In this document: piece after piece, positions 58,290 through 64,000 of the stretch
How positions within the stretch are numbered: position 1 is the first letter of the stretch
Layout of the letters: each line of letters begins with the position of its first letter
Assembly: GCA_004138175.2 (NCBI GenBank)
Contig: RYFE02000010.1
Location: 103,264 to 167,263, forward strand
From: Chloroflexales bacterium ZM16-3
GTDB taxonomy: Bacteria; Chloroflexota; Chloroflexia; Chloroflexales; Chloroflexaceae
Length of the DNA stretch: 64,000 nt
Reading direction: 5' to 3'
The notes under the pieces: generated by a model
The model's input: the letters and a program-made list of their open reading frames with translations, nothing else
Told to the model about the DNA's origin: nothing
The model's database searches: none
Made by a program: the position numbers and the translations under genes

Positions 58290-60268
58290 CACTTATAGCT
58301 TCGCTGGCTCGGGTGGACGTACTCGAACTCCAGCGGCTCTTTGTTGAGCTGGGGCTTCGAGAGATCCCCGCTGTAGGCCCAGGCCGCCACATACGAGAAG
58401 TTCGCGTCGTCGCGCTTGGCCTCGCCTTCCTCGGTCTGGCTCTCCTCGCGGAAGTGGCCGCCGCAGGACTCGGTGCGGTGCAGGGCGTCGACGCACAGCA
58501 GCTCAGCCATCTCGAAGAAGTCGGCCACGCGGCCGGCCTTCTCCAACGACTGGTTCATCTCCTCGTTGTCGCCGAGCACCTTCACATTCTGCCAGAACTC
58601 CTCGCGCAGCGCGGGGATGCGGGCCAGCGCCCGGCGCAGCCCGGCGTCATTCCGGCCCATGCCGCACTCGTCCCACAGCAGCTTGCCTAGCTCACGGTGG
58701 AACGAGTCCACCGTGCGGCTGCCGTTGATGCTGAGCAGCTTCCTGATCCGGCTGTTCACCTCGGCCTCGGCCATGGCGAACTCGGGCCGGTCGGTGCCCA
58801 TGCCGTCGGGCTTAACCTGGGCCAGGTAGTTGCCAAGGGTGTAGGGCAGCACGAAGTAGCCGTCGGCCAGGCCCTGCATCAGCGCCGAGGCCCCCAGCCG
58901 GTTCGCGCCGTGGTCGGAGAAGTTCGCCTCGCCGCCCACAAACAGGCCGGGGATAGTGCTCTGGAGATTATAGTCCACCCAGAGGCCGCCCATGGTGTAG
59001 TGGATGGCCGGGTAGATCCGCATCGGCACCTCGTAGGGGTTCTCGCCGGTGATCTGCTTGTACATATCGAAGAGGTTGCCGTAGCGCTCGGCGATCACCT
59101 TCTTGCCCAGGCGGCTGATCGCCTCCGAGAAGTCGAGGTAGACGCCGAGGCCGCCGGGGCCGACGCCGCGACCGGCGTCGCAGACCTGCTTGGCGTTGCG
59201 CGAGGCCACGTCGCGGGGCACCAGGTTGCCGAAGCTGGGGTAGCGCTCCTCCAGGTAGTACTCGCGCTCCTTCTCGGGGATATCCTTCGGGCTACGCGTG
59301 TCGCCGGCCTTCTTGGGCACCCAGATCCGGCCATCATTGCGCAGCGACTCGCTCATCAGCGTCAGCTTACTCTGGTGGTCGCCGCTGACGGGGATGCAGG
59401 TCGGGTGGATCTGCGTGTAGCAGGGGTTGGCGAAGAAGGCGCCCTTGCGATGGGCGCGCCAGGTGGCCGTGGTATTACACCCCTTGGCGTTCGTGCTCAG
59501 GTAGAAGACATTGCCATAGCCGCCGGTGGCCAGCACCACCGCGTCGGCCACGTGGCGCTCGATCTTGCCCGTGACCATGTTGCGGGTGATGATGCCGCGC
59601 GCGCGGCCATCGACCACCACCAGGTCGAGCATCTCGCTGCGCGAGAACGCCTTCACCGTGCCGGCGGCGATCTGGCGCGAGAGCGCCGAGTAAGCGCCGA
59701 GCAGCAGCTGCTGGCCGGTCTGCCCACGGGCATAGAAGGTACGGCTCACCTGGGCGCCGCCGAAGGAGCGATTGTCGAGATAGCCGCCGTACTCGCGGGC
59801 GAAGGGCACGCCCTGGGCCACGCACTGGTCGATAATATTCACCGACACCTGGGCCAGGCGGTAGACATTGCTCTCGCGGGCGCGGAAGTCGCCGCCCTTC
59901 ACCGTGTCGTAGAACAGCCGGAACACGCTGTCGCCATCGTTGCGGTAGTTCTTCGCGGCGTTGATGCCGCCCTGGGCCGCGATGCTATGAGCGCGGCGCG
60001 GGCTATCCTGGTAGAAGAAGCACTTGACGTTATAGCCCATCTCGCCGAGCGAGGCGGCGGCGGCGCCGCCGGCCAGGCCCGAGCCCACCACGATGATATT
60101 GTAGCGTCGGCGGTTCGCCGGGTTCACCAGCTTCATCTCAAAGCGGTGCTTGTCCCAGCGCTGCTCAATCGGGCCGGTTGGCGCGTGCGCGTCGAGTCCG
60201 CTCACAAACTCAACCTGGCGCACATCGCTGCGCGCCGGCGCGCCCTTCTCAGACTTCGTCTCGCTCAT
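58289..60268 (-). CDS. sdhA: Succinate dehydrogenase/fumarate reductase flavoprotein subunit
   Basis: 659 residues. The FAD site is [20 protein letters not shown]. The covalent-FAD His is in [16 protein letters not shown]. Substrate-site residues are in [20 protein letters not shown] and the [22 protein letters not shown] stretch, read as GGLWVDY and GLFVGGEA. The long form with the SdhA of type B complexes (Bacteroidota, Chloroflexi, epsilonproteobacteria) is fitted by its 659 residues. It oxidises succinate in the TCA cycle or runs in reverse as fumarate reductase. Confidence 0.96.
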   Translation of the reverse strand: MSETKSEKGAPARSDVRQVEFVSGLDAHAPTGPIEQRWDKHRFEMKLVNPANRRRYNIIVVGSGLAGGAAAASLGEMGYNVKCFFYQDSPRRAHSIAAQGGINAAKNYRNDGDSVFRLFYDTVKGGDFRARESNVYRLAQVSVNIIDQCVAQGVPFAREYGGYLDNRSFGGAQVSRTFYARGQTGQQLLLGAYSALSRQIAAGTVKAFSRSEMLDLVVVDGRARGIITRNMVTGKIERHVADAVVLATGGYGNVFYLSTNAKGCNTTATWRAHRKGAFFANPCYTQIHPTCIPVSGDHQSKLTLMSESLRNDGRIWVPKKAGDTRSPKDIPEKEREYYLEERYPSFGNLVPRDVASRNAKQVCDAGRGVGPGGLGVYLDFSEAISRLGKKVIAERYGNLFDMYKQITGENPYEVPMRIYPAIHYTMGGLWVDYNLQSTIPGLFVGGEANFSDHGANRLGASALMQGLADGYFVLPYTLGNYLAQVKPDGMGTDRPEFAMAEAEVNSRIRKLLSINGSRTVDSFHRELGKLLWDECGMGRNDAGLRRALARIPALREEFWQNVKVLGDNEEMNQSLEKAGRVADFFEMAELLCVDALHRTESCGGHFREESQTEEGEAKRDDANFSYVAAWAYSGDLSKPQLNKEPLEFEYVHPSQRSYK

Positions 60269-60326
60269 AATATATCGCTCCTGATCCCTACGCTCCAGCG
60301 AGGGCGCATGCCCTCGAACATGGATA

Positions 60327-60379
60327 CATATATTTGGTTGAGATTGCCAGCAAAGCTGGCAATCTCAACCAAATATATG
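60327..60379. repeat. Perfect 25-bp-arm palindrome with AAA loop in the sdh operon
   Basis: Arms 60327-60351 and 60355-60379, centre GCCAGC-AAA-GCTGGC, in the sdhC-sdhA gap. It may stabilise the upstream segment of the message. Confidence 0.9.
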
Positions 60380-60399
60380 TGGGTCTTTAGGGCGCAGCC

Positions 60400-61122
60400 C
60401 TACAGATGCACGATTCCGCTCATCACCGCGATCGGAAAGAAGATATTCGGCAGAATAATGATCGCCGTCACCAGCATGGCCACTGCGCGCCAGGTGCCGG
60501 TATACTTCTCGTTGTTCAGGCCCAGCGTCTGGAAGGCGCTCCACACGCCGTGGAAGAGGTGCAGTCCCAGGGCGAGCATCGCCAGGATGTAGAAGCCCGA
60601 CACCAGCGGGTGGCTGAATCCGCGCACCACATTGTTGTAGGCGTTGTAGACCCCGCCCTGCTCGCCGATATACTCGCCCGCGCTGTAGCCCGCCACGCCG
60701 AAGGTGAAGTTCAGCAGGTGGAAGATGATGAACAGAAAGATCACCACGCCGCCGAAGCGCATCGTGTAGGCCGCGTAGCCCGTGCGGCGCTGCTTCTTCT
60801 CGTAGCGCTTGACCTTCGTCACCCCGCGGGCGTAGGCGCTCTTCTGGCTCTGCATCGTCAGCACCGTGGCCGACCAGATATGCCCAACCACCGAGGCCAG
60901 CAGCAGCACGCGCATCACCCACAGCAGGTGCTCGTGCCCAAAGATCGGGTGCCCCAGGTCGCGCAGGCCCGCCGCGTAGTCGTTAAACACCTGCGGGCCG
61001 TAGAACATCTTCGTGTTGCCGTACATGTGGACGATCAGAAAGCCCACGAGAACGACCCCGGTGACCGCCATGATCACCTTTTTACCGATCGACGAGCGGT
61101 AAAGCGTCAGGACCCCTGTCAT
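60400..61122 (-). CDS. sdhC: Succinate dehydrogenase cytochrome b subunit, single-subunit anchor
   Basis: 240 residues with five membrane helices and the b558-type pattern: SSIGKKVIMAVTGVVLVGFL, VHMYGNTKMFYG (haem-ligand His), HLLWVMRVLLLASVVGHIWS, and VSGFYILAMLALGLHLFHGVWSAFQTLG, read as LHLFHGVWS, with further His. It is a type B anchor with two haems and no SdhD. First gene of the operon; SD GGAAGGAATCG lies before the ATG. The long leader carries the promoter at 61284. Confidence 0.92.
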   Translation of the reverse strand: MTGVLTLYRSSIGKKVIMAVTGVVLVGFLIVHMYGNTKMFYGPQVFNDYAAGLRDLGHPIFGHEHLLWVMRVLLLASVVGHIWSATVLTMQSQKSAYARGVTKVKRYEKKQRRTGYAAYTMRFGGVVIFLFIIFHLLNFTFGVAGYSAGEYIGEQGGVYNAYNNVVRGFSHPLVSGFYILAMLALGLHLFHGVWSAFQTLGLNNEKYTGTWRAVAMLVTAIIILPNIFFPIAVMSGIVHL

Positions 61123-61526
61123 TTTCGATTCCTTCCTTTAGGGCACGCGCAAGCGAGGTGTCGTATCGGGGGGGAGTCAGCACACCACATGGGCCACGAT
61201 CACCGTGTGTCGCTTCCTCGCCTGAGTTCGCCAGGGTGTGCGCAGTGTGGGAATGCCTTTGTTACCTATAACAGTGTGCGGGAATTATATCTTAAAGCGA
61301 ATCGCTTGTCGAACGTACACAAAAGCTGCTGGGATCAGGTGATGTGTGGTATAGCGCACTCTAATGCGAAGTGATTAAAATCACTATTGATATAAGACCC
61401 CTACGATCTTGAAGTGATAGCAAAATTGTCTGTAACGTCACAAGGAACACTAAATCACTGAGGCACAGAATCACTGAGGCACTGAGGGATCGTCTCAGTG
61501 CCTCAGTGATTCTGTGATTCAGTGCC
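61123..61526. other. Gene-free spacer upstream of sdhC with regulatory palindromes
   Basis: It contains the sdh promoter (61284-61312), a second palindrome AGTGATT-AA-AATCACT (about 61369), and a large inverted repeat (61453-61530). The 61123-61260 stretch is the sdh leader. No gene is supported. Confidence 0.75.
61284..61312 (-). promoter_or_regulatory. Promoter of the sdh operon with operator-like palindrome in the spacer
   Basis: On the minus strand TCGACA, 17 bases, TATAAT. The spacer contains AAGCGATTCGCTT, a 6-bp-arm palindrome positioned to block polymerase. The predicted start is near 61277, about 155 bases before the sdhC ATG. Confidence 0.6.
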
Positions 61527-61530
61527 TCAG
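61453..61530. repeat. (CACTGAGG)n inverted repeat supplying the stop of the AAA+ gene
   Basis: AATCACTGAGGCACAGAATC and its downstream complement form long arms around GGATCG. The last unit's CTGA gives the TGA stop (61529-61527) of the AAA+ ATPase gene. Related CACTGAG/CCTCAG units lie at 14125, 23333 and 27262. Confidence 0.88.
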
Positions 61531-63143
61531 AGATCTAGGCGAACCTTCGCGCCGAAGTTCTTCTTGTCCTTGCTTGGGAAGTAGGTCAGGCACGCCGCAT
61601 CGATCAGGTCGGCGGTGAGTGTCGGCGTCTCCATATTGTACTTCGCGATCGAGAGCATCTGGTCGATGATGTCGCGGGGCTGGCACATGCGGAAGGGCCG
61701 GTCGTCGGGCTTATACCACTTATTGATCAGGTAGTCGACGCCGCGCTCCTCGTAGGGAATCTTGCGCACCTTGCACATAATCTTCCAGATCTCGCGGTAC
61801 TGCGCCTCGGTCGGGTCGATGATCTCGAACTTAAACTTAATGCGCCGCAGCAGCGCGTCGTCGCCAAGATCTTTCGGGTCAAGGTTGGTGCTGAACATAA
61901 TTAGCTGGTCGAAGGGGATCTGCATCTTCTGACCGGTGACGGTGTTCAAGTAGTCGTAGCGCTTCTCCAGGGGCACGATCCAGCGGTTGAGCAGGTCGAA
62001 GACGCGCACCTGCTGGCGGCCAAAGTCGTCGATCAGGAAGATCCCGCAGTTGGCCTTCATCTGGAAGGGCGCCTCGTAGATCTTCGAGGTCGTGTTATAG
62101 ATCAGGTTGAGCTGCTCCAGGGTCAGCTCGCCGCCCACCACCACCACCGGCCGACAGATTCTGATCCAGCGCCGGTCATACTCCAGGTCTTCCGGCAGCT
62201 GATGTCGCGGCGGCTCGTGGACGATCGCGTCATACATCTTGATCACTGCGCCGTCGGCGTAGACGGTGTGCGGGATGAAGACATCATCGCCCATCAGGTG
62301 CGTGATCCGCTCGGCGATGGTCGTCTTACCATTGCCGGGGTAGCCAAAGAGCATCACCGAGGAGCCGGAGTTGACCGCCGGGCCGACCATATTGAGGATC
62401 GACTCGTCGATCACCAGACCATCAAATGCCTCGCGGATATTCTTGCGCGTCACTTTCACATTCTTGACCGTCTGGGCCTTGACCGAGTCGATCCAGCGGT
62501 CGATCGGCACCGGGCACGGGCCAGCATACTGGGTTTTGCCGAGGGCGGCCTGGGCGGCCTCCATGCCGCGCGGGGTGAGCACATACTCGTAGTTCACATC
62601 GCCGAATCCGCGCTGGCCGATGATGTCAATATGCTCAAGCTTACGCAGATCCGCGATGATCGGCTCGACGATGGCGTAGAACAGAGCCATATGCTCAGCC
62701 ATCTCGCTGCCAGTCATGCGTCCCTTGTTGTAGAGGATGCGTAGAAAGTGCTCGGTGATGAACGTGCGGTTGAGGCCGGTGTCCTCAAGCACCTGGGGCA
62801 CCGGCGGGGTGAAGCTGTTGCGCAGCTGCGGGTGGGCCTCGTCCTCGGTGGGCGGCGGGTCGCCCAGCACACGCAGGCTGGACAGGTTCTCGCCCCGGTT
62901 GCGGGCCTCCTGGATCAACCGCTCCAGATCCTGCACATGCATCGTCAGATGCAGCAGGGCGTCGGTATCGTTGCGGGTCTGCGCCTCCTTCAGGCAGGCG
63001 TACACAGCCCTGGCAACGGTATACTTCACGCCATCAATATAGAGGTGGTGGAGGTACTCGGTGTCGCGCACATAGCAGTCGCGCGAGTGGAGTTCGCGGG
63101 CGAGCATCTCATCATAGGACTTCTGATCTATCAGGACGCGCAT
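61527..63143 (-). CDS. AAA+ ATPase with winged-helix-like N-terminal region
   Basis: 538 residues from the ATG at 63143 (GAGGGGAAG upstream). The N-terminal 230 residues are helical with a winged-helix-like part (FLRILYNKGRMTGSEMAEHM, EHIDIIGQRGFGDVNYEYVL). The ATPase core has Walker A FGYPGNGKTTIAERI, Walker B IFLIDDFGRQQVRVFDLL and sensor 1 MFSTNLDPKDLGDDALLRRI. The overall type is found in Chloroflexi, actinobacteria and others as 'ATPase with chaperone activity', with unknown role. Nothing adjacent suggests a pathway. Its stop codon is repeat-derived. Confidence 0.8.
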   Translation of the reverse strand: MRVLIDQKSYDEMLARELHSRDCYVRDTEYLHHLYIDGVKYTVARAVYACLKEAQTRNDTDALLHLTMHVQDLERLIQEARNRGENLSSLRVLGDPPPTEDEAHPQLRNSFTPPVPQVLEDTGLNRTFITEHFLRILYNKGRMTGSEMAEHMALFYAIVEPIIADLRKLEHIDIIGQRGFGDVNYEYVLTPRGMEAAQAALGKTQYAGPCPVPIDRWIDSVKAQTVKNVKVTRKNIREAFDGLVIDESILNMVGPAVNSGSSVMLFGYPGNGKTTIAERITHLMGDDVFIPHTVYADGAVIKMYDAIVHEPPRHQLPEDLEYDRRWIRICRPVVVVGGELTLEQLNLIYNTTSKIYEAPFQMKANCGIFLIDDFGRQQVRVFDLLNRWIVPLEKRYDYLNTVTGQKMQIPFDQLIMFSTNLDPKDLGDDALLRRIKFKFEIIDPTEAQYREIWKIMCKVRKIPYEERGVDYLINKWYKPDDRPFRMCQPRDIIDQMLSIAKYNMETPTLTADLIDAACLTYFPSKDKKNFGAKVRLDL

Positions 63144-63512
63144 GCTCTTCCCCTCGTTTTGCTGATCGACAATGGCGGCCGTCTGCGCTAGCGACCGCAG
63201 CCCCTCATAGTATAGATGCCCCTTGCAACACAACCTATAGCGCGATAGTACCGCGACCGCATTATACCCGGCGGGGCTGGCATATAGGAGGGGGGGCGTA
63301 TGGGCGACCGTTAACTTATGGTATACTTCTATCAGCGAAGCATCGCAGCGCCTGCATGATCGCACACCCTGTACGTGTGACATCCCAACATCGCAACTCC
63401 TCCCCGACCTGAGCGTACCACCCGTCACACATTGCTACCGGGTGCAATGGGATCCTGGCTCTTGGCCAGCGATTCTCCCTATGGGAATGGCCCTTGTACG
63501 CGGAGGTACGGC
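63144..63512. other. Divergent promoter region without genes
   Basis: Minus strand TATACT at 63214-63209 probably serves the AAA+ gene; plus strand TGGTATACT (63322-63327) serves the small gene at 63513. Between them lies mostly GC-poor spacer with a CACACC/GGTGTG-type and TGACATCCC run but no large repeat. No other feature is seen. Confidence 0.6.
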
Positions 63513-63869
63513 ATGACCCCGGCATCCCCAAACCTCTCCAATCTCGTACGCGAGGCGGGCTACAAACTTATCCGCATCGATCAACTGCGCGCCAACCGCT
63601 GGCTGATCATGGCCGAGTCCGTCGAGGGGAAGGTGCTGATCTTAGCCCAGCAGCGCCCCCTGATCGGCGCCGCCGATGTCCAGGATCTGGCCGAGCAGCT
63701 ACGCCTGACGCGGGTGCCCATCGGCTACCTGCTGGCCCTTGGTGGGCGCTTCAGCCCCGAGGCCCAGCGCACCACCGCCGAGCTGCGCCAGCCGCGCATT
63801 GTGCTCTGCGGCAAGATCCCTCCTGTCGATGATGCCCCGCGCTCCGCGCCCAGCCTGGAGGCGATCTAG
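63513..63869 (+). CDS. Small conserved-looking protein of unknown function (118 aa)
   Basis: 118 residues from the ATG at 63513, chosen because CGGAGGT lies 6 bases upstream. Predicted alpha/beta fold: NLVREAGYKLIRIDQLRANR, WLIMAESVEGKVLILAQQRP, ADVQDLAEQLRLTRVPIGYLLAL and AQRTTAELRQPRIVLCGKI. The pattern of a GKVLIL strand, helix and LLAL strand is loosely like Mrr-type restriction-endonuclease folds, but the catalytic residues are not convincing. I do not recognise the family. Confidence 0.6.
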   Translation: MTPASPNLSNLVREAGYKLIRIDQLRANRWLIMAESVEGKVLILAQQRPLIGAADVQDLAEQLRLTRVPIGYLLALGGRFSPEAQRTTAELRQPRIVLCGKIPPVDDAPRSAPSLEAI

Positions 63870-63943
63870 CAGCAATACTTTACAACTTATGATTCGGGCA
63901 TTTGGGGTGCCAAGTTCCGCCAGGGCTGTGCTACCCTGGCGGT

Positions 63944-64000
63944 ATGACACCACCATCCCTTACCATCACCACCGAGCAGGTCAATAGCCTGCCGTTGCTG
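63944..64000 (+). CDS. Start of a probable transposase, cut by the window end
   Basis: The ATG at 63944 opens a frame that runs to the window edge: MTPPSLTITTEQVNSLPLL. This resembles the first residues of IS1634-like DDE transposases of Chloroflexi (a '...ittervddlplLl' pattern, from memory). CCGCCAGGG at 63918 and CCCTGGCGG at 63934 form a hairpin just before it, which may be the element's left end or a translation-limiting stem. Only 19 codons are visible. Confidence 0.4.
   Translation, partial: MTPPSLTITTEQVNSLPLL

Noticed and set aside
58697..60592. 631-codon plus-strand open frame opposite sdhA
   Set aside because: It is the antisense shadow of a high-GC gene whose own strand has complete SdhA motifs; the shadow has no recognisable domain and poor codon logic.

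Overview
This window reads as part of a high-GC Chloroflexota chromosome, most likely of the class Chloroflexia (Chloroflexales type). The reasons are the gene repertoire (a PucC/BCD-type bacteriochlorophyll-delivery carrier, a single-cytochrome succinate dehydrogenase operon, DUF2089 and beta-solenoid envelope genes, an FHA-clostripain protein, a Ser/Thr kinase with a beta-propeller) and the very dense short palindromic and heptanucleotide repeats in almost every intergenic gap. PucC suggests a phototroph or a close relative of one; no reaction-centre gene is in the window. I saw no rRNA, tRNA or CRISPR array. The genus cannot be fixed from this sequence alone.

Layout. 1-8.3 kb (+): lipoprotein, von Willebrand A protein, FHA-transmembrane-C11 protease, MacB-type permease, DICT-type histidine kinase. 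8.3-11.7 kb (-): DUF3592 membrane protein and FtsK. 12.2-16.5 kb (+): sigma-54 gene behind its own sigma-54-like promoter, then a DUF2089 / SHOCT / beta-solenoid operon with a clear sigma-70 promoter and a palindromic operator. 16.5-17.6 kb: a MITE and a decayed IS4-type transposase. 17.6-20.5 kb (-): DsbA-like lipoprotein, PucC carrier, MerR-type regulator. 20.5-21.5 kb: a gene-free kilobase with a second MITE, large palindromes and a probable orphan IS-derived non-coding RNA. 21.5-24.5 kb (-): DNA methyltransferase, HEPN-CBS protein, carA. 24.5-29.4 kb (+): glycosyltransferase, amidase, secG, peptide-binding protein. 29.5-32.3 kb (-): a third MITE, a CcrM-like GANTC methyltransferase, PyrK, Uma2 nuclease. 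32.3-35.1 kb (+): priA. 35.2-39.4 kb (-): Ser/Thr kinase, uridine kinase, a 44-residue membrane protein, YugP protease, YtxH protein. 39.5-50.2 kb (+): LCP protein, moeA-aroB, moxR, a sigma-like/anti-sigma-like membrane fusion, SDR, MoaD-MoaE fusion, mutM, response regulator. 50.2-55.0 kb (-): HD nucleotidase, tex, and an IS607 element (tnpA-tnpB). 55.0-57.3 kb: frameshifted GT87-like gene and a glycosyltransferase. 57.4-61.1 kb (-): sdhBAC in the transcribed order C-A-B. 61.5-63.9 kb: AAA+ ATPase and a small unknown protein. The window ends at what looks like the first codons of a transposase.

The most unusual content is the repeat biology. (1) Three copies of a non-autonomous element, two of 114 bp and one of 177 bp, have matching terminal inverted repeats and perfect 8-bp target duplications; the long copy carries different palindromic cargo between the same ends. 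(2) Palindromic arrays of a GGGAGTC-type heptamer are inserted in frame in three housekeeping genes (ftsK, priA, tex). The heptamer is stop-free in all six frames and contains a GANTC site in every unit, and a CcrM-like methyltransferase that should recognise GANTC is encoded in the same window. (3) Repeats repeatedly supply the stop codons of neighbouring genes. (4) Smaller points are two facing sigma-54-type promoter motifs in an inverted repeat before rpoN, an orphan omega-RNA-like transcript, a HEPN-CBS fusion, a MoaD-MoaE fusion that would need cleavage, and a sigma-like/zf-HC2/membrane fusion next to moxR.
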